From Porogramme epimiltina (taxonomy: Eukaryota > Basidiomycota > Agaricomycetes > Polyporales > Polyporaceae), in the NCBI GenBank assembly GCA_900155495.1, contig FTLJ01000250.1, forward strand, positions 1-64,000: DNA of 64,000 nt, in the 5' to 3' direction. Position 1 is the stretch's first letter. Every line of letters begins with the position of its first letter. The notes below the pieces were generated by a model. That model did no database searches. It worked only from the letters and a program-made list of their open reading frames with translations, and was not told the origin of the DNA. Shown here piece by piece: positions 10,001 to 21,621 of this stretch. The translations under genes and the position numbers were made by a program.

Positions 10001-13000
10001 ATGGACGCGTTCGAGATGCACGAGCGCGGCTGGCCCTCCCGCGAGACTGTGCTCGCCCCTGGTCTTCCCGAGTCCGGCGAATACCACTGGCGCTCTGGCG
10101 GTGAGGCGCACGTTAACGACCCCACCGGCATCGCCCACCTCCAGGACGCTGTCCGGGAGAAGAACCAGGGCGCGTACGACGCGTACGCGAACAACGCCAA
10201 CGCGCAGACGAGGGCGGTTCATCTCCGCGGTCTCCTCGATTTCCGCTTCGAGAACGCGACGCCCATCCCCATCGAACAGGTCGAGCCGTGGAACGAGATC
10301 GTCCGCCGGTTCGTCACCGGCGCCATGTCGTACGGCTCGATTTCGATGGAAGCGCACTCGACCCTCGCGATTGCCATGAACCGCCTCGGCGGCAAGTCGA
10401 ACACCGGCGAGGGTGGAGAGGACGCCGAGCGCTCGCAGGTTCTCCCCAACGGCGACACCATGCGTTCTGCGATCAAGCAGGTCGCGTCTGGCCGGTTCGG
10501 TGTCACGTCCAACTACCTCGCGGACGCTGACGAGCTCCAGATTAAGATGGCGCAAGGCGCGAAGCCTGGCGAGGGTGGTGAGCTTCCTGGACACAAGGTC
10601 TCGACGTCTATCGCCCGCACCCGTCACTCGACTGCTGGTGTCGGTCTCATCTCCCCCCCACCCCACCACGACATCTACTCTATCGAGGATCTCAAGCAGC
10701 TCATCTACGACCTCAAGTGCTCGAACCCTCGCGCCCGTGTGTCCGTTAAGCTCGTATCCGAAGTCGGCGTTGGTGTCATCGCTAGTGGAGTCGCGAAGGC
10801 GAAGGCGGACCACATTCTCATTTCCGGCCACGACGGCGGTACCGGTGCATCGCGCTGGACGGGCATCAAGTACGCTGGCCTTCCGTGGGAGCTGGGTCTC
10901 GCGGAGACCCACCAGACCCTCGTCCTCAACGACCTCCGTGGCCGTGTCACCGTCCAGACCGACGGACAGGTCCGCACCGGCCGCGACATTGCGATCGCCT
11001 GCCTGCTCGGCGCTGAGGAGTGGGGCTTCGCGACTACGCCGCTCATCGCGATGGGTTGTATCATGATGAGGAAGTGCCATTGTGAGTGCGCCTCGCGTCG
11101 ACGATGCATCTTCCATTAACCGAGACACGCAGTGAACACTTGCCCCGTGGGTATCGCCACCCAGGACCCGCACCTGCGTGCGAAGTTCGCCGGCCAGCCT
11201 GAGCAGGTCATTAACTTCTTCTACTACATCGCCGAGGATCTCCGCAAGTACATGGCCAAGCTCGGCTTCCGCACGATCAATGAGATGGTCGGCCGCGCCG
11301 ACATGCTCAGGGTCGACGAGAAGCTCCGCACGCCGAAGACCGCTCACCTCGATCTCAGCGCGATCCTCAAGCCCGCGTGGCAGATGCGTCCCGGGGCCGC
11401 CACCTACCGCGTGCGCGCCCAGGACCACAAGCTCTACGTCCGCCTCGACAACAAGTTCATCGACGAGTCGGAGCCCGCGCTCACCCAGGGTCTCCCCGTC
11501 CACGTCGAGTGCCAGGTCACAAACACCGACCGTGCGCTCGGGACGTCTCTCTCGTACCATGTCTCTAAGCAATACGGCGAGGAGGGTCTCCCGAAGGACA
11601 CGATTCACATCAGCATGCGTGGTTCTGCTGGCCAGTCGCTCGGTGCATTCCTTGCACCTGGTATCACCATTGAGCTTGAGGGTGACGCCAACGACTACGT
11701 CGGAAAGGGTCTCTCCGGTGGTCGCCTCATCGTCTACCCGCCGAAGGTGTCTACCTTCAAGGCCGAGGAGAACATCATCATCGGCAACGTCTGCTTGTAC
11801 GGTGCGACCTCTGGAGAGGCGTTCTTCCGCGGTATCGCTGCCGAGCGTTTCGCCGTCCGTAACTCCGGCGCGAAGGCTGTTGTCGAAGGTACGGGTGACC
11901 ACGGCTGCGAGTACATGACCGGCGGTCGCGTCGTCATCCTGGGCAGCACCGGCCGCAACTTCGCTGCCGGTATGAGCGGCGGTATCGCGTACGTCTTGGA
12001 CACCGCGCACACGTTCGCGTCCAAGGTCAACATGGAGATGGTCGAGCTGGGCAAGGTCACTGACCCGAAGGAGATCGCGGAGCTGCGCGGGCTCATCGAG
12101 GACCACCGCCACTACACCGGCTCGGAGGTCGCGGACCGCGTCCTGCAGGACTTCCACCACCTTCTCCCGCTCTTCGTCCGCGTCATGCCGCACGACTACA
12201 AGCGCATCCTCGAGGAGCAGGCCGCCAAGGCCAAGGAGGAGAAGCTGCGCCAGACCGTCATCGACATCATCCCCTCGCGCACCGCCAGCCAGGTGCAGCT
12301 CGCGTCGGAGGGCCTGGAGGGTGTCCTCATCAAGAAGGCGCCTACTAAGAGTCTGAAGCGCAACGAGCCCGCGATGACTGACCTCGAGGACTCCCTGGTT
12401 GACGAGGCGACGACCAAGACGCGCCTCAGCAAGCTCGACAAGACCCGCGGGTTCATGAAGTACAAGCGGCTGACGGAGACGTACCGCCCGCCGCGCAAGC
12501 GGGTCAAGGACTGGAAGGAGATCTCGCACCGCCTGACGGAGGACGAGCTCAAGTACCAGTCCGCGCGCTGCATGGACTGCGGTGTGCCGTTCTGCCAGTC
12601 CGACTCCGGGTGCCCGATCTCGAACGTCATCCCCAAGTGGAACGACCTCGTGTTCAAGAACCAGTGGGAGGACGCCCTCTACCGCTTGCTCATGACCAAC
12701 AACTTCCCCGAGTTCACCGGTCGCGTCTGCCCCGCACCGTGCGAGGGTGCTTGCGTGCTCGGTATCAACGAGCAGCCAGTAGGTATCAAGAGCATCGAGT
12801 GCGCGATCATCGACAAGGTATGCCTAACTTCATATTACCTGGACTTCCCGTCTAATTCATTTACTGCAGGGCTTCGAGATGGGCTGGATGAAGCCAAGGC
12901 CGCCTCAGGTCCGTACTGGCAAGAAGATTGCCATCATCGGTTCTGGTCCCGCTGGTCTCGCTGCTGCCGATCAGCTCAACAAGGCTGGGCACTGGGTTAC

Positions 13001-14260
13001 CGTGTACGACCGCAACGACCGCATGGGTGGTCTACTCATGTACGGTATTCCGAAGTAAGTGCCAATTCGCCTCCAAGTCATTACCTCGACTCACCTTGTT
13101 TACAGCATGAAGTTGGACAAGGCCATTGTTCAGCGCCGCATTGACCTTATGGCTGCTGAGGGAGTGGTACGTAGTGCATGGTGCTCAACGACGACCCTCG
13201 TACTGACAAAATTACTTAGACCTTCGTGCCCAATACCTATGTGGGCCGCGACGTCGACGTGAACGGGCTCCGCGAGGAGAACGACGCTGTCATCTTCGCC
13301 ACTGGTGCGACATGGCCACGCGACCTGAAGATCCCCAACCGTCAGGTCGATGGCATCCACTTCGCGATGGAGTTCCTCCAGCTCAACACTAAGTCGCTAC
13401 TCGACTCGGAGCTCCAGAACGGTAGCTACATCAACGCGAAGGGCAAGGACGTCATCGTCATCGGCGGTGGCGACACGGGCAACGACTGCATCGGCACCTC
13501 GATGCGCCACGGCGCCAAGTCGGTCACGAACTTCGAGCTGCTGCCCAAGCCGCCTGCGGCGCGCGGGCGCGACAACCCGTGGCCGCAGTGGCCGCGCATC
13601 TTCCGCACCGACTACGGCCACACCGAGGTCGCGGCGCATTTTGGGAGCGACCCGCGCGAGTACTGCATCTCGACCAAGGACTTCGTCGTCGACGCCGACG
13701 GCAAGCTCACCGGCCTCAACACGGTCCGCGTCGAGTGGACCAAGGACAGCGGCGGCCGCTGGAAGATGGAGGAGGTGCCCGGCTCGGAGAAGTTCTTCCC
13801 CGCGCAGCTCGTGTTCCTCGCGCTCGGCTTCTTGGGCCCCGAGGCGGAGCTCCTCAAGTCCATCAGCCTCACGCAGGATGCGCGCGGCAACATCCAGACG
13901 CCGACCAACGTACGTTTCATTTTGCTCTCGAGGTTTAACAGGATGTTCATCTCGTTTGTTCGTAGAAATACTCGACGAACATCGAGGGTGTCTTCGCCGC
14001 TGGTGACTGCCGCCGCGGTCAGTCACTCATTGTCTGGGGTATCCAGGAGGGTCGTCGTTGCGCCGCAGAGGTCGATGCTTGGCTCAGCGCGGGCTCGACT
14101 CGTCTGCCTTACGACGGTGCTATGAAGAAGAGGGTGCGTTTTCCCGCCGTCCTTGTTTGAATCCGCCCGAGCTAAACATCCTTGTGTCTTTCAGACCTTC
14201 ATTCCTCCCACCTCCTCGCTGACCCCTAATGGAGCGCAGGTGGTACAAGTAGTCGCATAA
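7044..14260 (+). CDS. GLT1: NAD(P)H-dependent glutamate synthase (fused GOGAT)
   Basis: This enzyme makes two glutamates from glutamine and 2-oxoglutarate with NAD(P)H and is the nitrogen-assimilation partner of glutamine synthetase. Ten exons close in frame: 7044-7723, 7788-7999, 8338-9718, 9781-11081, 11133-12817, 12870-13054, 13106-13166, 13220-13909, 13966-14133 and 14195-14260 (6429 nt, 2142 aa), about the size of yeast Glt1. A 55-residue propeptide precedes the Ntn glutaminase nucleophile Cys56 in DACGVGF. The [3Fe-4S] cysteines are Cys1184, Cys1190 and Cys1195 ([13 protein letters not shown], split by an intron). The beta-type half carries [12 protein letters not shown] (from Cys1671) and the [11 protein letters not shown] cysteines, the FAD fold [11 protein letters not shown] near 1776 and the NAD(P)H fold GGGDTGND near 1917. 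Thus alpha and beta bacterial subunits are fused. Intron 2 (8000-8337) is 338 nt, far longer than the other introns, and contains no recognisable gene. Confidence 0.96.
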
Positions 14261-14610
14261 GTTCTCTTTACTGTTTTCGTTCTCCTGCTACGCGTGGTCT
14301 GCTGGGTGGTTTATGAATACTCATCGGGTGATACCCGAGGGAAAGTACATTACTATCACGCGCTGTCACTGTCACTACATCTGTATGAGGTACATCATGG
14401 CATCTGTATACATAGTCTGTATTCTCACCCTCACAAAGCGTGTGCCTGCGACTTCTAAGCGTCGACCACTAGGGCGCCAAGGAACAAGAATAGGTGACGG
14501 AATAAGTGCTACGGGACGGGAGCAAAGCTACATATGGGCGGCTAGGGCGCAGAGATGAACAATATCAAGGTCAAGATATACAGCAAATCGGAATCATCGG
14601 AAATCGGGTA
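14261..14610. other. Convergent 3' spacer between GLT1 and ECO1
   Basis: The stops of two convergent genes flank 350 nt that are AT-richer than the coding DNA. This is presumably both 3' UTRs. I see no other feature. Confidence 0.5.
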
Positions 14611-15820
14611 TCACGCGTCACCCTCCTCTTCGTAAATGCGTACGCCGCCCTTGCCCCAGTTCTCGAGGACGGCCTTGCCTGCGCCGGTCGGCTGCGTGAA
14701 GGCGATCTCGCCGCGGGCGGGGCTGAGCGGGCACCCAAGGATGAAGGTGGACGCCGCGATCGACAGGAGGCGCGACGCGATACCCAGCCGGCGGTGCTCT
14801 GACGACACGAACAGGCGCGGGATGCCCATCGGCGTCGGAAGCGGGGTGGGGTGCACGTAGAGGTTCGTCGAGTCGTCTACGGGAAGTAGGGCGAGGGGAG
14901 ACTTGCTACCCGCGGACTCGCTGACGGCTGTGCCTTGCGACGATGACGGAGTGTCATCATCAGAGCCCGCTAGCGTCTGTGACGAAGATGGGGTGGATGG
15001 TAGGGAGGATTGTGTTGATTGGGATTGGGCAGCGGCGACCTCTGACATTTGTGCGATGGCCATGGCGGTCGAGATACGCTGTGCCACTACGCATCCTATG
15101 ATCTTCTCCCGAGCGGGGGTCGTACCGGGTACGGTCAGCAGGAAGAGATATATCTTGGAGCGACGCAGAACCGCAGGCGAGAGCGCGGGAGACGACAGCG
15201 CGAGCCGAATCGTCTCGAGAAGAATAGCGAGCTACAGCAGCGCGGACCTTCAGCACGCGCGCGACAACGGACGGGATTGATACACGCACCTTGGCACCGA
15301 TTTTCCCGCCGACGTCCGGGCGGAAGCACACGACGCGCCCGCGGCCGCCGTTGCGGAGGCGCACGCCGCCGTCGAGCTCCTCGACGCCGGCGCGCTCCGC
15401 CTCGCGCTGCTCCTCGCGGCCCCACTCGAGGCCGCGGCGCACGCGCGCGCAGTGGGCGCGGTGCAGGGCCTCGTCGTCCGGCGCGCCGCGCGTGTACGAG
15501 AGGTCGCAGAGGGGGCACGTGCGCAGCGTGGGCGTGTCGAGCGCGAAGTGCAGCTGCGTGAGCTTCGCCTGCTTCGCGGGGGGTGCTGCGTTTTTGCCTC
15601 TGGCGGTAGAAGAGGAGGAGGCGGAGATGGAGGAAGAGGCGCCTTTGGGCGCGCGGCGGGGCTTCTTGGTGGGCGTGTTCTGCTCCGTCGGGCGGTCTGT
15701 GAGCGGCCGCTTGCGCTTGGTGGTCGGCGGGGGAGAGGTGAGCTCCGAGGTTGGGGAAGAGGGTATCATGACCTTTGCAGAGGCGGAGCGGGTGCTGTAC
15801 GTTCTCTTAAGAGAGGACAT
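14611..15820 (-). CDS. ECO1: Cohesin acetyltransferase ECO1/CTF7 (ESCO family)
   Basis: Eco1 acetylates Smc3 during S phase to establish sister-chromatid cohesion. There are two exons, 15820-15290 and 15231-14611, with a 58-nt intron (GTGCGT...CTGTAG), giving 383 aa. The N-terminus is basic and Ser/Thr-rich. A family C2H2 finger follows, with Cys102, Cys105, His120 and His123 (CPLCDLSYT...LHRAHC). Just before it, AKLTQLHFAL sits where the PCNA-interacting motif lies in homologues. The acetyltransferase domain starts at IGCVVAQRIS. An acidic/Ser linker of about 70 residues interrupts it. It ends with GIPRLFVSSEHRRLGIASRL (acetyl-CoA pocket) and GEIAFTQPTGAGKAVLENW, both typical of Eco1. The ATG at 15820 gives a normal length. 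The gene converges on GLT1. Confidence 0.92.
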
Positions 15821-16186
15821 GGCGGGAGGGGAGGGAGAGCAGAGGTGTGGCTGGGAGGACGGAGGGAGCGTGGTGGGAGTCGGGCGACGACGGCAACTGC
15901 CCGCGGCGTCTATTGTACTCGATCAATCGCGTCGCGTTGGCTTTGTTTACCTCTTGACGCGTCAGTCACGTGCATCCAGACGCGCCTGTGGCAACTGCCA
16001 GCTCCCACTGGCAGCCCACTTGATCGTTCACCATATTGTCGCCTCCCAATCACGGATTTCTGGGTAGTAGTAATCACGTACAACTATCCACTTGGCCGTA
16101 TATCACCACATTAAATTCCTTCCGAGTCACTGGCCAGTGATCCATCTCCAGCCTCCGCCGAACAGCAAGATGATCTCACCACGACC
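15821..16186. other. ECO1 promoter and GH55 3' region
   Basis: This is the upstream region of ECO1 and the 3' flank of the GH55 gene, both on the minus strand. I see no further gene. Confidence 0.45.
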
Positions 16187-19100
16187 TCATCGGCCACTCC
16201 AAGAGGTCGCAGTGTGTGCAAAACCGTTGGGATTCACTCTCGACGCAATCACGCCCTCACCATCCACCGACAGCATCCAGGTGACACCCACGGTGGACAG
16301 ACCGAACACGCTCACGCCCGCACACGAGTCCCTATCGATATTGAAAAGGTGGGGCTGACATGATGCCGTCTTGATGCGGTCCTGCTTGTAATTGTGGAAG
16401 AAGCTGTACAACCCTGCGCCTGATGGAGTTAGGGGAGTATGGGTTATTCAGGCGCTACAGGCGATGTCAAGAGACCACACACCAAAGATAAGGATCTCGC
16501 GTGACGAAACGATATTCACTGCCCATGCAGAAATATGGGCGACTGAGAACTTAGGATCTTTATAGCGTTTATCAATCGCAAAGGGGATTGGAGCCGTGGG
16601 CAGAGGTTGATAGTAGGGCTGAGATTCAAGGGTGTTAGCGCATTCGGGATCTTCATATTGGCTGCTTACCGTTTCAGTTTGGATTAGACCCATATAGTGA
16701 TTTCTGGCATCGACAAGATTGTACTGGTACAGAACATGATGTTCCGCTGTCATTGAGTGTGGCCAATCAATCACGGGATATTCCTGTCACATTGTCGTGA
16801 CTCACAACCAGTCCCAATCATCCATACGGGCCCTTGGGACTCAGACAGGATACCGCGGCCACTGAAAAGGGAAATCTGTATGGGCTTCGTGTCGTCCAAG
16901 TCATGATCGGCAAGCCAAACCCATGTCCCCTGAGGATATGTAGTCAACGAGCTTAGCCAGCGAAGCTAAATGCAATATTATACCTCGAGATATGCCGACG
17001 ACTCCCTCGTGAGATGAAGCGCGAGAAACGCTGCGTACCCTTCAGCTGATATTGTTCCCGCTCTGCAACGTTCAACATCCTGATGTGTCCCAGCCGCTAT
17101 AAGTTCGAGTGAGTCATTACGGAATGTCACGAAATGAATAAATTTACCACCGCCGAGTCTGTGATGGAAACACTTCAACAAAAAAGGGCAGGAGCTCTTA
17201 CGAGTACATACCGAATGTGCGTATCCCACATACCGGCCCCACCAGGCTCCTCAGAGTTGATATTCCATTCGACGATAATTGCACCGGGAGCTAGAGTGCA
17301 ATTGAATGCGTTAGACATCGTCGCATATGAGGTATGAGAGCTCAAATGACTCACTGGAGCCTTGGGTCGAGAATATGATGTCCGTGATTTCGACGATGCC
17401 TTTCTCACCCTTCTCGCCAACACGTATCATGACTTCAGGGTTTAGCATGTCCTTGAACTTGTCCCCGCCGCCCATGATCACGCTCCAACCCTCGCCGACG
17501 ATCTGCGTCCCGGCGGGGATGTATATCGTGTCTGTGATGTAGTACACTCCCGCATCCAGGAAGATGATCTTCTCTCCGGAGAATTGCGCGATGACCGTGC
17601 GCAGTGCCTCGGTATCATCCACAACGCCGTTTCCGACCGCGCCGTAGTCGCGCACGCTGACGAACTGGTCCGCAGAGTAATCTTCGTACTGCGGGTGTGT
17701 GCGGCCAAATATTCGTCCAGTCGCACCGTCGAGCAGGCATTCCGGCTTATGTGGGTCGGGGAGGTCTGCCTGGACGAACGCCCCCTGGGGGTCTGCACCC
17801 CGGAAGACGTTTCCCTGGCCCCAGCTTGCGATGCGGGTGGTGTGCGGCGTGCCAGGGAGCACAGGATTTGCAATGTTGAGGACTCCGACTGCGACGGGAA
17901 CGTTCTGGAGACGGATGTTGTTCAAGATGATGGCTCCTGTGAGGTGATTGGCGGATGGGCTCGACGAGCGGACGAAGACGGGTGTGTTGGTGATTTCACC
18001 ATCGATTATAGCAACCGATCCTACACCCTGTGCAATGAGGTCAGTGTCATACCTAGCACAAGACGGCGGAAATAACGGACTTGTTCGGACACGGTTGTGC
18101 CGCCAGTATGAATGTCGAAGCCAACCTGGCAGTTGTTGACTAAACGAAAATTAACCCCCAATGGCAATTAGTCGAGATGGAAAGGGCATCGCACCATAAA
18201 TGTCCTGAAACGTCCAACCTATGCATCCTATCAGCAACAAAAGGACCGCAGGATAGTCAGCGGGAATTACCCCAGTTCCAGTTGGAGTACACGGCTAGAT
18301 CACTTATGTGAGAACACACCTCTCCATTTTAAGATGAGAATGACGCACCAGTGTCGCAGTTATTCATAGTCACGTTCCGGACAGTAAACCTAAGTAGGTA
18401 TGAGGAGCATGCCATATTCCGAAGACAGGTATGCTTACTGTTGGTTCCCGACCCACATACCGAATTTCCCTGAGGAATATTTGTACCCTTACTAAGCTCG
18501 TTGCTGGATAGCGAGTGCGCTCACCTCCATTGAATATCATATCTGTATATCGATTAGAAGACTGCAGGAACATCGTGGAAAATGTATCAGGAGCCCGACG
18601 TACCACCCATGTATCCACCGCTTCCATTCTCCATCCAGATTCCTTACGGCGATTTATCAGTACCTGCAATGTAAGTTACAGCGACCCCCCCCCACGCACT
18701 GAAACGTACCTTGGTGAGCATTCCCAGGGGCTGTACTCATGTGGAACACAATATTCATCAAGGATGTCGCCTGAGAGACCTGCCAGTGGAGACCTGTTGC
18801 GCTTGTTCTAACAGGCATCTGTCGCAGGTCGATTACGAAGTTGCGCACACTTCGGAAGAAGTTGTTCTGGTTCGTGTACCATTGCGCACCTCCCCCACCA
18901 GGGATGTACGGATCGGCGTCTGCAATTAGTGTGAATAAATGTTGTTAGAGACGGATGAACCGTCGAAATAGAGGGACACACGTGGAACTCACCTATGACT
19001 GCCATTCCAGTAAATCTCGCATCAGCGACCAGAGTCGGAGGATTACGAGCGTCGCCGATAAGTTGAGAGTAATAGTATGCACTATACCGAAGGAAATAGC

Positions 19101-19657
19101 AAGTCTTAAGTCGACCGGAAGCCACCACGTGCATCAGGTTTAGAGAAAGGCGTACATGATGGGCGTTGTCACTCTGTATCGTCTAATGACGTCACTGTCA
19201 GCATACCATGTTCGCAGCGCAGATCCCAAATAGACGGCACGTACCCAGCAGGGAAGTATATGACCGCAGGGGTTCTTGTGCTTGAGTCACACTTCCCTCC
19301 CCCACACCTATTTCCAGTGGAGATAGCTCTGCTGCATGGATGACGGGCATTTATTAGATAACGAGAACCAAGAGATGAAGGAAGAGCTTACTTTATTGCC
19401 GCAGTGTCGTCAGCAACACCATCTCCCACGGCACCGAAGTCTTTCACATTGCGAAAGACTTTGTATGACGTAGGGTCAGAACTGAAGGGCGCAATGCCTT
19501 GATGCTTGATTTTCTCCAGCCAGAACGGCTCTCCGGGTCCTGCCAGCGGGGTGATTGGCCCATAGTTCCGGGACTTGCCTATTACTGGCATGACTCCTAT
19601 AGACAAAGAGGCGAGATTAAAACATCGCATGGCATAATCGGAAACCAGAGAAAGCAT
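16187..19657 (-). CDS. GH55 exo-beta-1,3-glucanase (double right-handed beta-helix)
   Basis: GH55 enzymes cleave beta-1,3-glucan, usually releasing glucose or gentiobiose. The fold has two pectate-lyase-like helices, each opened by a VxDFGAxGDGxxDD motif. Here these are VFRNVKDFGAVGDGVADDT near the start and VSVRDYGAVGNGVVDDT in the second half. Other family blocks are YYYSQLIGDARNPPTL, NNFFRSVRNFVIDLRQMP, TGLHWQVSQATSLMNIVF, FGMWVGNQQ, GAGMWDTHIR, LADHDLDD, GRGILSESQGPVW and HHVLYQYNLVDARNHYMGLI. The gene has many introns, about 15 by eye, and an exon of only 27 nt (19182-19156). The stop follows SWSGR. The start is uncertain: from the Met at 19630 (MRCFNLASLSIGVMPVIG) there is a weak signal-peptide-like segment. 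An upstream exon or a diverged signal peptide is possible. Secretion is expected from the family, not shown by a clear signal. Confidence 0.88.
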
Positions 19658-20304
19658 TGAAATCTGAATATCTTAGGTAGTCGAGAAGGATAAGAGCTCA
19701 GTGGTCCACGCCAGAATCTAGGATTTTGAGGCCATACCACGGTATTAGGTTGCGTCACTTGAAGGCAGAAGTGTCAACGGGTCTCATTAAACACCTGAAC
19801 GCATATGAATTTCTGAAATTGGCAGTCTAATTCCTAACAGTATGATCGGGCAGACAGCAGACACACAACCGGAAACAGACATCAAATCACAAAATGTGCG
19901 TACCGAAGAAGTTATACCCCTCAGAATCTGTGCTGCGTTTGCTGAAGCAATTCCCCAGGATGAGATACCAGTACTGCAATGACGAGTCGTCGTGGTTGCT
20001 GCGGAAGGTGGTATCCTGACGGCTGGGCGCTTGCTTGGCTCCAGATGCTCTCTAACGCCCGCAGGGTTGACATCGCACCGTCACCGTCATGCAGTCATAG
20101 TCTCAAATTGTGCTCACATAGACTCCTCCTGTACGCCACGCGGTACTACGTAAGGATGTTACTTATTAACTGCGCACAGAGCTAAGCTAACAAGATGACA
20201 TGTCGTATTCAAAGCTAGATTGGCGTTAGCATATGCACCATCTCCATAACAGTTCCAACCCGGGGATCAGGACGCCAACGCCTCCATTCACCAGCACGAT
20301 AAGA
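19658..20304. other. Spacer between GH55 and sialidase-like genes, with one exon-like block
   Basis: This should contain the GH55 promoter (minus strand) and the 3' UTR of the next gene. A 70-nt block at 19973-19904 (minus strand) is flanked by a good acceptor (CATTGCAG) and donor (GTACGC). It reads YWYLILGNCFSKRSTDSEG in one frame, and I could not attach it to either neighbour. Confidence 0.35.
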
Positions 20305-21621
20305 TTAGCTGGGAGTGAACGTAACGGCGTGGCACACCGCGCCCTCGGCCGCGTGTCCCGCGCAAGAAAGCACGCTTCCGTCGCTCTTCGCCAGCATGCC
20401 CGGCCACGACGACGGGATCCCGGTGACAACCGTCTCGTGCCCCCAGCCACTTCCGTCTCCGACAGGAGGGCTCGTAAGGATCTTGAACGACGCGCCGTCG
20501 GGCCACGTGTGCACCGCGCTGTTGTCCTCGTCTGTCATGAAAGAGACCACGAGGTTCCCGTCGGGCGGTGCGACGATCTGCGGGGCCCCAGCTGCAACAA
20601 TCGAGGGCGCACAAAACAGTTAACGAACAGGTACCACCGTGCAGGCGTAGGGAGCACGCACCGTTCTTGGTCGCGTCCGTTGGCGCGTACACGATGCTAC
20701 GGAGCGGCTCCCACGACACGCCCTCATCCGGGGACACGACACTCTTGACGGAGAAGCTGCCCCGACCCTCGGTCGTCTCGAACACGCACATAAGCTTCTC
20801 AGTGCCATCGTTGAAGTCTAGAGGGCAGGCAAGCGCGTCAGCCCACACACGCACGCTCAAAAACGCGCAAAACGGACTCACTCGCACAGCCAGGCATACC
20901 GTCCCGCCCGGTCGTCGTCGCGCCCGCGACAGGCGTCGACACGGACCACGTCGCGCCGCCATCCTTAGAGGTCTGCATGAGGATGTCCTGGTCTGTGCCC
21001 GAGTTCTCGGACGCGTAGTAAACCTGAATGGACCCGTCCTTCTTCGACAGCCGCAAGAACGGCTCCTGCACACACCCACCCAGTCAGCCCCTCCCCACTC
21101 CCCGGCCCGCGGGCCCGCGAAAACAAACGACGCACCCACAGCCCGTTCTTCGTCTCCGTCGCCGCGCGCTGCGCGATCTGGCTCAAGAACGACCAAGTCG
21201 CGCCGCCGTCGTGCGAGACGGTCGCGGTGAGGCGGTAGAACGCGTACGTCGTCCCGTCCGCGGCGTAGTCGTGGTTGCGGAACGCGGCGAGCACGGCGCC
21301 GCCGGGGGCGAGCTCGAGCAGGACCGCGTTGTCGAGGTCGCCCGGCGAGCGCGCGATGCTCCCGAGGTCGGCAAACGTCGCGCCGCCGTCCGTCGAGCGC
21401 GTCACGCGGAGGACCTTGTCTGCGCCGGAGACCTCGGTGGCGGACCCGAGGATCGCGCCGGAGGCGAGCGGGGCGAGGCGCGGGTATGCGCCGCCGCCGC
21501 TTGGGAAGATGTCGATGGTGGTGTTGCTGACGTGGGGGACGAGGCCGGCGCGCCTGGTGAGGGTGCTTGCGGATGCAAGAGCGAGTGTGGTGAGGATGGC
21601 GAGGATGAGCGAGCGCATCAT
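20305..21621 (-). CDS. Secreted BNR/Asp-box sialidase-superfamily protein
   Basis: The N-terminus MMRSLILAILTTLALASAS is a clear signal peptide, followed by TLTRR (possible Kex2-type site). The body is a six-bladed sialidase-type propeller with at least four Asp boxes: STDGGATF, SHDGGATW, SKDGGATW and SPDEGVSW. Exon 1 is 21621-21137. Exon 2 starts at 21065 (EPFLRLSKKDG). Exon 3 begins inside NFNDGTEKLMCVFE and exon 4 with GAPQIVAPPDGNLVV. The protein ends in GAVCHAVTFTPS and is about 370 aa. Fungal members of this superfamily act on varied glycans such as arabinan, and some are of unknown activity. The catalytic arginine triad of true sialidases cannot be confirmed by eye, so no substrate is assigned. 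Position next to the GH55 gene on the same strand suggests a role in glycan breakdown (inference). Confidence 0.83.

Noticed and set aside
9737..12529. 930-codon minus-strand frame
   Set aside because: It is the antisense shadow of GLT1 exons 4-5, where high GC3 removes stops on the opposite strand.
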